A stretch of 54,310 nucleotides of DNA from Vibrio mytili (GTDB lineage Bacteria; Pseudomonadota; Gammaproteobacteria; Enterobacterales; Vibrionaceae). Below, in pieces: positions 43,124-52,452 of this stretch; position 1 is the first letter of the stretch; every line of letters starts with the position of its first letter. The position numbers were made by a program, and so were the translations under genes. The stretch lies in contig NZ_JXOK01000005.1 in the NCBI RefSeq assembly GCF_000830505.1, positions 1 to 54,310 of the forward strand, given 5' to 3'. The notes beneath the pieces were generated by a model, which worked only from the letters and a program-made list of their open reading frames with translations, was not told the origin of the DNA and searched no databases.

Positions 43124-44135
43124 TACGTATCGTCTGTTGCGGACTCTCCTTGTCATGCTTGTCCTGGGCGCATCTATTCCTGCTAAAGCCGAACTTACCT
43201 GCCCAGACGCGGGTTTATTGTCGGGTAAGTTGCTGACGGATGTTTGCTGGTCATGCATTTTTCCTATCCGGGTTGCAGGGCTTCCGCTTGGCTCTGGCAG
43301 TGTCCCAAGCGGCGCATCAAATAAGTCATTTTGCTTATGTGAAGACAACTTAGGCGTGCCAAGGCCAGGTATTGTTACCAGTATGTGGGAGCCAGCGCGT
43401 CTGATTGAATTGGTCAGAACGCCGGGTTGTTCGCCTTCCCTGGGAGGGATTCGTTTACCGTTAGGTGATAGACGACTGCAAGGTGGTCATGGTGAAGGTG
43501 AATACGATACCGGTGATCTTGCGTTCTACCATTACCATTATTACGCCTTTCCGCTTTTGGTCATGCTCGATTTGTTCATGGATGGCAATTGCAATGCCGA
43601 TGGTTACATGGACTTTGACTTGATGTATTTGTCGGAATTGGACCCAACATGGCTGAACGATGAACTGGCCTTTTTTACTCAGCCTGAAGCGGCTGCCGTT
43701 GCCAATCCATTGGCTATATCTGCTTGTACCGCTGACGCTGCTTCATCAACGCTTGGTAAACCCATTGACCAGTTGTTTTGGTGTGCTGGCAGTTGGGGAC
43801 ATCTCTATCCCTTATCTGGCCACACCTTAGCCTTTGGCTCATTAGCAGAAAACACCAGCCATTTAGCAGCGCGAGCAATCGCGGCTCAACACAGGCGTGG
43901 TCTTGCAAGGCGAACAATGGGGAACAGTGCGCTATGCCGACCTGTTATCGAACCCATGCTGCCGAAATCCCAATACAAGATGAGCATGTTCTTCCCTGTA
44001 CCAGAAACTGAAAGTGCGCATGTCATCGGTGAAAGCACCATGAAATGGGGAGAGTGGCGAACAATCCCAGGTGCCGGTGAAGATGCGCTCTATATTTTGT
44101 GGCGCTGGCAAGACTGCTGTAACTCGGGAGGTTAA
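43107..44135 (+). CDS. traU: Pilus assembly protein TraU
   Basis: A 342-residue secreted, Cys-rich protein. Signal peptide (LLRTLLVMLVLGASIPAKA), the CPDAGLLSGKLLTDVCWSC start typical of TraU, and several Cys pairs consistent with disulfides. Needed for DNA transfer more than for pilus growth. ATG 43107 is preceded by AAAGGAG; an upstream in-frame start at 43101 is less well placed. It lies 2 bp before traN. Confidence 0.9.
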   Translation: MKKLNNTYRLLRTLLVMLVLGASIPAKAELTCPDAGLLSGKLLTDVCWSCIFPIRVAGLPLGSGSVPSGASNKSFCLCEDNLGVPRPGIVTSMWEPARLIELVRTPGCSPSLGGIRLPLGDRRLQGGHGEGEYDTGDLAFYHYHYYAFPLLVMLDLFMDGNCNADGYMDFDLMYLSELDPTWLNDELAFFTQPEAAAVANPLAISACTADAASSTLGKPIDQLFWCAGSWGHLYPLSGHTLAFGSLAENTSHLAARAIAAQHRRGLARRTMGNSALCRPVIEPMLPKSQYKMSMFFPVPETESAHVIGESTMKWGEWRTIPGAGEDALYILWRWQDCCNSGG

Positions 44136-44137
44136 CC

Positions 44138-47100
44138 ATGAAACCAACACTTTTTACCCGAGTTTTAGCGGGTGTTTTATCAATCACTATGGCGTGCTTG
44201 CCCTTACATGGTGTGGCCGCTGATGTGCAGCGCCAATCCGGCCTAAGCGGACAACAAGAAGGTAAGCAATTGCTGCAAAACTGGACGATGCCCGCACTCA
44301 ATGGCAATACATTGTCGGTGCCGAATGGCAGTGGTAATGAGTCCATTAACTTGCAAGAGCTTTTCCCTGGTATGGATCAGGGCTCATTGGATGTATTAAC
44401 GGGCGTTTATGGCTCTGATGCCAGCATGAATCAATTGGGGACACAGCGCCAAGAGAGCATGGCATCCGAAAATGGCGCTACGGGTGAAGCATTTCGTTCG
44501 CTACAGCAAATCAAAGACAGGTCTCGGCCAGATATGGTCAATGATCCGCTTTGGGCATTAACTGATGCGGTTCAAACTGACCCCAATCTATTAACGCAAA
44601 GCTTCCCAGGCTGTGAGTCTCAAGGTGAAGGCAGCCCAAACTATCAGCAATGTGACAGGCTCAATACAGCGGTGAACAGCTGCACTATTACTCACGATTA
44701 CACGGCAGGTATTATTGAGCATGTTTCAGGACCGATGAACCTTCGCTCTTGTGGTGAGGGATGTCTTGAAGTTTGGATAGGTCGAATTGGCGACAACTAC
44801 TGGAGTGGCCGTTGTAAAGTGTTTGAACAGGCCATCACACTCAAAGTCGTGAACCCCGATGCGATTACCTCAGCCGTTCTTGAGTACGCCAAATGGGATG
44901 ACTACATGCAAGTGTGGCTTGGCGATCAGAAAGTCTGGTCTGGGCCGAACAATAACTTTCCACCAGAAACGGCTGGCCGCTGCGAGCTCAGTACCAGTTG
45001 GGAGCGCAATCCAAATACCGATCTCACTGCCAAGCTAAAAGCGGTAGAGCCCGGTTTAGAAATGCCGGTAAAAATTCGCGTATCGGTTACGGGTAGTGGT
45101 GAGGGGTACGCACGCATCAAGGTGCGCTTTGATCCAACCAAGGTGGTGATGAATGATAGTTGGTCGCCACAATCCTGTATCGAACAAGCAGCGGATATCC
45201 CGGCTAAGTTTTCAGACTACAGCATTCAATGCACGGATCAGCCGTCTTCAACCAACGGATGTACGGTGGTCAATGGTGTTTCAGTTTGTGAATCCTACTT
45301 TGCCCTAAGCCCAGTGGCTGGCATATCGCCTTTGTGTCGGCGTGTACAAGTCAGTGTGGATGACGAAAGCTATAAGGGGATTGAAAATCAGGCCTGCCAA
45401 GTGTTTGAAGCGAACCCTTCCTGTGGCTTCATGTCGTCAGAATGTGCCGAGACCAATGATAAAGGTGAATGCATTCGTTTTACCGATACTTATGACTGTG
45501 GATTACAAACCAGCAATCCAAAGTGTGTGGTATCTAACCTTATGCCAAGTAGTTTTGAGGCCTGTGAGCCTACTCAGACGATTACGCCATTTACGGAAAC
45601 CAAGCATGTACCGGATTACCAGGTGTGCGAGAAGATCAGCACGCTTACTCAGTGTCAGATAGAGCGACGTGTATCCGCTGAAACCCATCAACAAAGCTGG
45701 TCCATTGAGCGCGGTTGCTTTAGCTCTGAAACGCTCAGCTTTGTTCCACAGCACAGCAGTACTATGCAAACTGGGAACGCGACGCTGAGAGTTTTTGATA
45801 ATCAAAATACTGAGATAAAAATCACCGAGTCGCCGTCCAAGGCAAATGGTTGGAAAACGACACTCTCACTGACGGGCAATAAAGAAGCGGTCACAGAGAC
45901 GAAACCGTCCATTAAGTACCCTGAAATGACCTGTCCAAAAGGAACCTTGGTTGGCTCATTGTGCAAGGTCGTTAATGGGGCGATTATTTCGTGGCATGAA
46001 CCTCAGAAAATCACTCGTTCCAGATGCGAGTCCGGCTGGAACAAAGTCGATTTCGATACTTGCAGCCGAGAAGTTCAGAAGTGTTTGGCTCCTGCGAAAC
46101 TGAGCGCTTCATTGACCTTCTCTGGCAAGTACTTAGAGCAGGAGGTAGTTCATCAATCAAGTGATCCAGGCATAGACCAATGCTTGATGCAAACGGATCA
46201 GTTTACTGCGGTGCAGTGGCAGTGTTTGGATACGGGCACAAAACGAATCGACGAGTTAACGGTTGGTAGTGGCGAGTTGGCCAATCTTGGAAGCCTTTAT
46301 CCGGCGGTAGTTTCGTCTCCTGCTCATTTAACCAGTCGCGGCAGTTCTGATGGACTGGGGCTCTCATGCTGGAGGGCAAGAGCGACCTACAATGCTTCGA
46401 CTGCTCATCCAGAGTTCAACATGGGCAGCTCAGATAGCTGGGTAGATGCCAATGGTAATACACAAACCATCGTCAATAACGGACAAAACACGACCACCAA
46501 TACGTGTGCCGCGCTAGAGCAAAACCCTGCCTGCCAGTATGTCAGAACCGAATGCACTGAAGGCGGGGCTGGTCATGAAGGCTTCTGTTATATCCAAAGT
46601 TTGGTGTATGACTGCGGACAAAGCGTTGAAGTGCAAAATGCTCGAATGGAAACTCAATACAACTGTGAGGGGCCAGTTCGCTGTATGGGCACAGATTGTT
46701 TAGAGCCAGAGTCAATCAAGCAGGCTAACTTTGCAGAAGCAGCTGCGATGCTTAATGCGGCGCAGTTTATGACCAATGATATGTCATGCACGGGAGCTGA
46801 TGGCCAAGATAACGTCGAGTGTACGGTCTTTAAAGGTAATGCTGGCCAGTGCAAAAAAGCCGTTGGAGGTATAGTGGATTGCTGTGAAAAGCCAAGTGGC
46901 GTGTCGTTATCGGATTACATCACGATGATAGTAGCGGTTAACAAGCTTGATACGGCAGTCATGGCCATGAATCCGTCTTCGGCAATCTATGGATCGTGGA
47001 ATACGCTCAGGGAACCAATCACCAGTACTTGGAGTGCGGTCAAAGAGCCCTTTGTGTCTGCATGGGACTCTCTAATGGGGGCTGGGCCATCAACGGCTGC

Positions 47101-47830
47101 TGGCGCGGGAGCGGAGCAAGCTGCGACTGGCTTCATGCAGGTGTTGACCAACAAAACGGCTGAATGGGTAGGTACGACCTTTGGTTCGGGGGCGCAATCG
47201 GCACTGTTTAGTAACGTTGGTGGCGCGGTTGGAGCCGATGGTGTCGTATCGGGTGGTAACTTTGCGCTGGGTGGCGCTGCGGGCGCGGTTCTGAGTACGG
47301 TTATGACGGCCTACATGATTTATTCAGTCACTATGATCCTCATTCAGCTTATCTGGAAATGTGAGCAGAGTGAGTTTGAGATGAACGCTAAGCGGGTATT
47401 GAAGAGTTGCCACTACGTAGGCTCTTACTGCAAGTCTAAGTTCTTAGGTGCCTGTGTTGAGAAACGGCAATCATATTGCTGCTTTACTTCGCCGCTTTCA
47501 CGGATCATTCAAGAACAAGTACGTCCTCAATTGGGCCTTGGTTGGGGCAGTGCCAAGTCACCAAACTGTGAAGGTTTGACCGCGAGTCAGTTAAACCAGG
47601 TGGATTGGAGCCAAGTCAATCTGGATGAATGGATAGGTATCTTATCGATAACAGGCAACCTACCCGAAGTACCGTCACTGGATCTGGAACGACTCACAGG
47701 CTCAGGAAGTACGCTAAACGTGGATGGAAACCGTCAAAGTGCCGCAGACCGAGCCATTGAACGGCTAAACGGAATGGATGCCCAGAAACTGCGTCAGGAG
47801 GCGATGGAAGAAATTTCGGGGAATAATTGA
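44138..47830 (+). CDS. traN: Mating-pair stabilisation protein TraN
   Basis: A 1230-residue, Cys-rich outer-membrane protein with a signal peptide (VLAGVLSITMACLPLHGVAA). Repeated Cys-containing units occur throughout (CQVFEANPSCGFMSSECAET; CAALEQNPACQYVRTECTEG, a matching pair), with a Gly/Ala-rich hydrophobic stretch near ~1040-1080 (GGNFALGGAAGAVLSTVMTA) and a Cys cluster at ~1090-1125. It contacts the recipient surface and stabilises mating pairs. Much longer than F TraN, as usual for SXT/R391. Last backbone gene before the right-hand cargo; a terminator follows. Confidence 0.92.
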   Translation: MKPTLFTRVLAGVLSITMACLPLHGVAADVQRQSGLSGQQEGKQLLQNWTMPALNGNTLSVPNGSGNESINLQELFPGMDQGSLDVLTGVYGSDASMNQLGTQRQESMASENGATGEAFRSLQQIKDRSRPDMVNDPLWALTDAVQTDPNLLTQSFPGCESQGEGSPNYQQCDRLNTAVNSCTITHDYTAGIIEHVSGPMNLRSCGEGCLEVWIGRIGDNYWSGRCKVFEQAITLKVVNPDAITSAVLEYAKWDDYMQVWLGDQKVWSGPNNNFPPETAGRCELSTSWERNPNTDLTAKLKAVEPGLEMPVKIRVSVTGSGEGYARIKVRFDPTKVVMNDSWSPQSCIEQAADIPAKFSDYSIQCTDQPSSTNGCTVVNGVSVCESYFALSPVAGISPLCRRVQVSVDDESYKGIENQACQVFEANPSCGFMSSECAETNDKGECIRFTDTYDCGLQTSNPKCVVSNLMPSSFEACEPTQTITPFTETKHVPDYQVCEKISTLTQCQIERRVSAETHQQSWSIERGCFSSETLSFVPQHSSTMQTGNATLRVFDNQNTEIKITESPSKANGWKTTLSLTGNKEAVTETKPSIKYPEMTCPKGTLVGSLCKVVNGAIISWHEPQKITRSRCESGWNKVDFDTCSREVQKCLAPAKLSASLTFSGKYLEQEVVHQSSDPGIDQCLMQTDQFTAVQWQCLDTGTKRIDELTVGSGELANLGSLYPAVVSSPAHLTSRGSSDGLGLSCWRARATYNASTAHPEFNMGSSDSWVDANGNTQTIVNNGQNTTTNTCAALEQNPACQYVRTECTEGGAGHEGFCYIQSLVYDCGQSVEVQNARMETQYNCEGPVRCMGTDCLEPESIKQANFAEAAAMLNAAQFMTNDMSCTGADGQDNVECTVFKGNAGQCKKAVGGIVDCCEKPSGVSLSDYITMIVAVNKLDTAVMAMNPSSAIYGSWNTLREPITSTWSAVKEPFVSAWDSLMGAGPSTAAGAGAEQAATGFMQVLTNKTAEWVGTTFGSGAQSALFSNVGGAVGADGVVSGGNFALGGAAGAVLSTVMTAYMIYSVTMILIQLIWKCEQSEFEMNAKRVLKSCHYVGSYCKSKFLGACVEKRQSYCCFTSPLSRIIQEQVRPQLGLGWGSAKSPNCEGLTASQLNQVDWSQVNLDEWIGILSITGNLPEVPSLDLERLTGSGSTLNVDGNRQSAADRAIERLNGMDAQKLRQEAMEEISGNN

Positions 47831-47872
47831 GCACGTCCTTCTAAAATAGCTGCGCCAATAATGTTCCATATT

Positions 47873-47915
47873 GGTTACTTTAATGCGTTTTTCCGCTTTA
47901 AAGTAACCATTTTTG
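47873..47915 (+). terminator. Terminator after traN
   Basis: GGTTACTTTAA (47873-47883) pairs with TTAAAGTAACC (47898-47908), followed by ATTTTTG. It closes the transfer operon and also faces transcripts coming leftward from the intron region. Confidence 0.75.
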
Positions 47916-48001
47916 CACGTTGTGATCACAGATCGAACATATTTCAGCTAACGCGCTTTTGTCGAGTAGACGACACCTGTTACCAAGTGTCGTCCCTCTA
48001 A

Positions 48002-48035
48002 GAACCCAGCGTGCAACTTTCACCGCACTAGGCTC
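48002..48035 (-). ncRNA. Domain V of the outer group II intron
   Basis: The 34-nt hairpin GAGCCTAGTGCGGTGAAAGT continues with TGCACGCTGGGTTC on the minus strand. It matches the catalytic domain V pattern (GAGC...GTGAAAGT.GCAC...GTTC) in length and order, and the domain VI hairpin follows immediately. Intact, so the ribozyme core may be active. Confidence 0.88.
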
Positions 48036-48071
48036 AAGCCTTCACGAAGGCACCGATTGGCACCCAGCAAC

Positions 48072-49550
48072 TTATAAAGCAGTGAGAGCAGGCTCATGCC
48101 AAGAGTTACGACATTGCCTCTTTGACTTTCTCTTTGCCAAGTATTCTTGGTATTGAGGGTCAAAAGGTGTAGCGGCACTCCTGATTTTCACATGTCTCTC
48201 TATTGGCACCTTGGCTATTTGAAACAGATTGAACTGACAATCCATATCCATGATCTTCTGCCAACCGTGAAATTGCCATTGACCTTGACGGTTGATGAAG
48301 TATTTAAGCGCGATCCAAGTTCTGGATTTTGTTGGATGACGCCTTTTAGCCCAATGCCATAACGTATGGAATAGCTTGTGACCTACATATCCGAATACCT
48401 GTTTAGCCACGCAGTGCCGATAGTAATTCGACCAGCCCCTGAGTTTCGGATTTATCAACTTGATTAAATCGTTAACAGGGGTGGTTGCGTGCTTCTTGAT
48501 GAGTTCACGCAAGTTACTCAAGAACAGTAGCGTGTTGGATTTGCTCGGTTTAATGAGCAATTTCCCTTTGTACTTCCTATGATTAAAACCTAGGAAGTCA
48601 AAACCACGGCTGATATGGGTAATGTGCGTTTTCTCTTCGGAGAGTGTTAAGCCTCTTTCTGCTAAGAAATCAGCAATCAACGGTTTGATATCGTTCTCCA
48701 GCACTTCCTTTGAAGCACAGGTGACGACGAAATCGTCGGCGTATCCGATAAAGTTGGCTCTGGCACCCTTTTTGAGTGCGGTAGACTTTATGCGTTGCTC
48801 AAGTCCTGCAAGAGTCATTAGCATCAAGGTCGGAGATATGACCCCACCTTGTGGTGTTCCCTCGTCAGTACGGTAGAACAGCCCTTTGTCCATAAAACCA
48901 GACTTTAACCATTGTTCCAACATGCGTTTATCTACGGCAATGTTATTCATAAGCCATTGATGCCCGATCTTGTCGAAACAGGCTTTGATGTCTCCCTCAA
49001 GAACCCATTGAGCTGATTTCTTTAATGCCAGACACTTGAAGCACTGTGCGACTGCATCGGCAGTGCTACGGTTTGGTCTAAATCCATAACTGTTAGGGTC
49101 GGCAAGTGTTTCTGATACTGGCTCCAGAGCAAGAAGATGAAGCGCTTGCTGCGCTCTATCGACCATGCAGGGGATACCCAGTGGTCTGAGCTTGCCGTTT
49201 TTCTTGGGGATGTAGATACGCTTGAGCGGTTTGGCTTGATAAGCTTTTCTGCTCAATAGATTGACTGCTTTCATACGGCGCGTATCTGTATTCCAGATAA
49301 CGCCGTCAATTCCAGGCGTTTTACTGCCTTTATTTTGTGATACCCGCTTAACAGCAAGAAGTTTTGCTGAGCGTGAGTGAGTCAGTATCCACTGCAACGC
49401 TTTCGCTTTGCCGTGTTTACCTTCTCGTGTTGCCTTTGCAATACGCATCTGAAGCTTTAAAACATGGGATTCAACGGCTTTCCAGTTTATGGATTGCCAT
49501 TGAGCACTGTCAGGAGAGGCACTAATCTCTTTTGAAATCATCATTTGCAT
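48072..49550 (-). CDS. ltrA: Group II intron reverse transcriptase/maturase (outer intron)
   Basis: An LtrA-type protein of ~492 residues lying in intron domain IV. The N-terminal RT0/RT1 region (KTPGIDGVIWNTDTRRMKAV; YIPKKNGKLRPLGIP), RT3 (VLEGDIKACFDKI), RT4 (GTPQGGVISPTLM) and the catalytic FIGYADDFVV are complete, followed by the maturase X domain (HPTKSRTWIALKYFI). No HNH endonuclease follows; the protein ends after a basic tail (AKRKSKRQCRNSW). It splices its own intron and may reverse-transcribe it into new sites. The start is among ATGs at 49541-49550, near AAGGAG. Confidence 0.88.
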   Translation of the reverse strand: MQMMISKEISASPDSAQWQSINWKAVESHVLKLQMRIAKATREGKHGKAKALQWILTHSRSAKLLAVKRVSQNKGSKTPGIDGVIWNTDTRRMKAVNLLSRKAYQAKPLKRIYIPKKNGKLRPLGIPCMVDRAQQALHLLALEPVSETLADPNSYGFRPNRSTADAVAQCFKCLALKKSAQWVLEGDIKACFDKIGHQWLMNNIAVDKRMLEQWLKSGFMDKGLFYRTDEGTPQGGVISPTLMLMTLAGLEQRIKSTALKKGARANFIGYADDFVVTCASKEVLENDIKPLIADFLAERGLTLSEEKTHITHISRGFDFLGFNHRKYKGKLLIKPSKSNTLLFLSNLRELIKKHATTPVNDLIKLINPKLRGWSNYYRHCVAKQVFGYVGHKLFHTLWHWAKRRHPTKSRTWIALKYFINRQGQWQFHGWQKIMDMDCQFNLFQIAKVPIERHVKIRSAATPFDPQYQEYLAKRKSKRQCRNSWHEPALTAL

Positions 49551-49933
49551 TTCTCCTTGAATAAAGTTCTTCAAATTATCTTGCAACGGAAGACCAGTCG
49601 GAAGTCAGCCCACTTTCGTGCCAGACATTTGCCTGTATCTGCATCGTTACAATGCAGCCTTCGCTTTTTCCAACATCCTCTACCTGCATCACTATCGGCC
49701 ACAAAGGCTTTCCCAGAGGGAGTGATACAGGCTTACCGTGTTCCATATGTCGCGCAATGTCAGTTTAGATGCCCGCTATGGTGCGGAGAGTTCAACGATC
49801 ACGAAAGAGCATGGGGCAATCTCTTTCCGACTCTCATGCCTTTTGGCTACAGCGTGTTAACCACTTCCGCTGTTTCATCACATAACGCACCTGTCGGGTG
49901 GACGACACTTGTTGCCAAGTGCCGTCTCCCTAA

Positions 49934-49967
49934 GAACCGTACGTGCAACTTTCACTGCATACGGCTC
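49934..49967 (-). ncRNA. Domain V of the inner group II intron
   Basis: On the minus strand, GAGCCGTATGCAGTGAAAGT continues with TGCACGTACGGTTC, a textbook 34-nt domain V with a fully paired lower stem (GAGCCGTA/TACGGTTC). The inner intron thus keeps its catalytic core even though its maturase gene is broken. Confidence 0.9.
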
Positions 49968-50004
49968 AAGCCTCCACAAAGGCGCCCAATTGGCACCCAG
50001 CAAC

Positions 50005-51477
50005 TTATAAAGCAGTGAGAGTAGGTTCATGCCAAGAGTTTCGGTATTGCCTCTTTGACTTTCTCTTTGCCAAGTATTCTTGGAATTGAGGAGCAAAAGG
50101 TGTTGCATCACTCTTGATTTTCACATGTCTCTCAATCGGCATCTTGGCTATTTGAAACAGATTGAACTGACAATCCATATTCATGATCTTCTGCCAACCG
50201 TGAAATTGCCACTGACCTTTTCGGTTGATGAAGTACTTTTGGGTGACCCACCTTTTAGATTTAGTTGGGTGACGCCTAACAGCCCAGAGCCATAATGCTT
50301 GGAATAGTTGGTGTCCGACATATCCGAATACTCGTTTGGCAACACAATGGCGATAGTAATTCGCCCATCCCCGTATTTTAGGGTTTATCATTTTGATAAG
50401 GTTATTTACTGGGATTGTTGCGTGAGTTTTGATGAGATTGCGTAAGTTACTTAAGAATGACAGTACATTAGTTTTACTCGGCTTTATGAGTAGCTTCCCT
50501 CTGTATTTCCTGTGGTTAAACCCTAGAAAATCAAATCCGTTATCAATATGAATGATACGTGTTTTCTCTTCGGAGAGTGTTAGACCCCTTTCTATTAGGA
50601 AATCAGCAATCAATGGCTTGATATCGTTCTCTAATACATCCTTTGATGTACAAGTAACAACGAAGTCATCAGCGTATCCAATAAAGTTAGCTCTTGCTTT
50701 CTTTTTAAGAGCCATGGACTTTATTTGTTGTTCAAGCCCTGCGAGAGTCAATAACATCAATGTTGGAGATATTATTCCACCTTGCGGCGTGCCCTCGTCA
50801 GTACGATAAAACAACCCCTTGTCTATAAAACCAGACTTCAGCCATTGTTCCAACATGCGCTTGTCTACAGCGATGTTATTAAGAAGCCATTGATGTCCGA
50901 TTTTGTCAAAACAAGATTTAATATCTCCTTCAAGAACCCATTTAGCCGATTTCTTTTGAGCCAAACATATAAAACACTGTGCTATTGCATCCGCAGTGCT
51001 GCGGTTTGGTCTAAAGCCTTAGCTATTGAGGTCTGAAGTTGTTTCAGAGATAGGCTCCAATGCAAGAAGATGGAGCGCTTGTTGTGCTCTATCAACCATA
51101 CAAGGAATGCCAAGTGGTCGAAGTTTACCGTTCTTTTTCGGGATGTAGATCCGCCTGAGTGGTTTAGCTTGGTAGGCTTTCCGACTCAATTGATTCACTG
51201 CTTTCATGCGACGTGCATCTGTATTCCAGATCACGCCATCTATTCCAGGCGTTTTACTGCCTTTGTTTTGAGATACTCGCTTAATAGCAAAAAGTTTTGC
51301 TGAGCGAGAATGGGTTAGTATCCACTGTAAGGCTTTTGCTTTACCATGTTTTCCTTCTCTAGTTGCCTTTGCAATACGCATTTGAAGCTTTAAGACACGT
51401 GCCTCCACAGCCTTCCAGTTAATGGCTTGCCATTGTGCACTGTCAGAAGATGCACTAATTTCGTTCGAAATCATCAT
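50005..51477 (-). pseudogene. ltrA: Group II intron maturase of the inner intron, with an in-frame stop
   Basis: Homologous to the outer maturase along its whole length, with RT motifs GTPQGGIISPTLM and FIGYADDFVV intact. The codon at 51021-51019 is TAA where the outer gene has TAT: LNS-stop-GFRPNRS versus PNSYGFRPNRS. The frame is otherwise the same on both sides, so this is one base substitution, not an indel. The stop falls before RT2-RT7, and the 5' fragment cannot have polymerase activity. Splicing of the inner intron may depend on the outer, intact maturase. Confidence 0.85.
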
Positions 51478-51825
51478 TTGCTTTTCTTCCTTAATAAAGT
51501 TCTTCAAACTCTCTCGCAACGAGAGACCAGTCGGAAGTAGGCTCACTTTCGTGATCAGGCATAAGCCTGTATCTGCATCATTACAATGCAGCGTTCGCTT
51601 TTTCCAACGTCCTCTACCTGCATCACTATCGGCCACATAGGCTTTCCCAGAGGGAGCGATACAGGCTTACCATGTTCCGTATGTCTCGCAATGTCAGGTT
51701 AGATGCCCACTATAATGCGGAGAGCATTTCGATCACGAAAGAATACGCGCAAACTTCTTTCCTACTCTCGGTGCTTGTTTAGCTACAGCGTTTAAACCAC
51801 TTCCGCTGCTTGTGAAATTACGCAT

Positions 51826-52275
51826 CTGACGTGGATTCACTTCTGTTCATCATACTAACTCCCTAGCACTTACCCGATTTATGTGGTTATCAGGAGGAGC
51901 TTCCTCTCACGATTCAGTTCCCGCCTATTTCGATAGACTTTGTTACATTGTCAGGCTCGCTTCTTTATTCAGAGCCATAGGGTCATTTGGTGATACAAAT
52001 GGTTCGCTCTTTTCGTGGCGAACAACGATTCATACGACTTCATGTCGCACTGAGCGGATTCACGTATGTTCATCATACTGACTACCTAGCACTTACCCGA
52101 TTCCGTGGTTATCAGGAGGATCGTTCTCTCACGATTTCAATCCCGATCGGTATATGACCAATCTTCGTTACATTGTCAGAGCCGCTGCTTTATTCAGGCT
52201 CCTAGGTTCATCTGGTGATACAGATGGTTCACTCGTTGAGCGGTGAACAGCGCTTCATACGACTTTACGTCGCAC
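51826..52275 (-). repeat. Two diverged copies of group II intron domain I
   Basis: About 220 bp is present twice in tandem (52275-52056 and 52050-51833 on the minus strand). Each starts GTGCGAC, contains CACCA(A/G)ATGA and GCTCTGA, and ends AGTATGATGAACA...GTGAATCC. The first copy is the 5' end of the outer intron and the second that of the inner intron. No gene is present in 51637-52452 apart from this. Confidence 0.7.
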
Positions 52276-52281
52276 GTCCAG

Positions 52282-52315
52282 AGGTGTGCCAGCGCTGATC
52301 ACGGTAAACACACCT
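52282..52315. repeat. Inverted repeat in the 5' exon of the outer intron
   Basis: AGGTGTG (52282-52288) and CACACCT (52309-52315) form a 7-bp stem six bases upstream (minus strand) of the outer intron's 5' end. Some group II introns insert next to hairpins such as terminators; this may be part of the target. The rest of the interval up to 52452 is AT-rich and carries no gene; it should hold the terminator of the HEPN gene. Confidence 0.45.
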
Positions 52316-52452
52316 TTGCCCCAAAACGTGTTATGAACCAAAGTACGAATACAGATTTTTAGTTAACTTTGACATACAAAAAGTAATACTTGTTAAAAAA
52401 CAGTATCATACTCCGAAATTGATGGCACCATGACATCTACAAAATAAATGCA

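Larger units (their letters stand above)
49898..52050 (-). mobile_element. Inner group II intron, inserted in domain I of the outer one
   Basis: On the minus strand it starts GTGCGACATGAAG at 52050 and ends ...GTCCAC at 49898, 2153 bp, with a maturase gene (carrying a nonsense codon), domain V and a domain VI hairpin (ACGACACTTG and CAAGTGCCGT, about 49902-49924). Its flanks, ...GAATCCGCTCA and CCGACAGGTGCG, join into uninterrupted outer-intron domain I. The 3' exon starts CCGACA, close to TCGACA at the outer intron's own 3' exon, which fits insertion by the same recognition. Before the join was understood, the repeat at 51830-52275 looked like a simple tandem duplication. Confidence 0.75.
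47966..52275 (-). mobile_element. Outer group II intron of a nested pair (split by the inner intron)
   Basis: On the minus strand the intron begins GTGCGACGTAAAG at 52275, and its first 225 nt of domain I run to 52051. The inner intron interrupts it there, and it resumes at 49897 (CCGACAGGTGCG) through the maturase gene, domain V and the domain VI hairpin (GACGACAC/GTGTCGTC, 47969-47994) to end ...TCTAC at 47966. Without the inner intron it is 2157 bp. Both parts align with the corresponding parts of the inner intron, in order. The outer exons read CTCTGGAC before and TCGACAAAAG after. Ends are from motifs and comparison, good to a few bases. Confidence 0.75.

Noticed and set aside
48147..50295. 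Several rightward ORFs of 70-160 codons in the intron region
   Set aside because: They are antisense to the maturase genes and recur in both copies only because the maturases are related.
49898..51825. Two separate, simply tandem group II introns starting at GTGCG (49890) and ATGCG (51825)
   Set aside because: These starts leave only ~300 nt before the maturase genes, too little for domains I-III, and do not explain the duplicated GTGCGAC pieces at 51833-52275. The nested model accounts for all parts and gives equal lengths.
51833..52275. A tandem repeat of attC or CRISPR type
   Set aside because: Only two long, diverged copies, each beginning with the group II intron 5' motif GTGCGAC; no short regular repeats with spacers. 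No CRISPR array is seen anywhere in the window.
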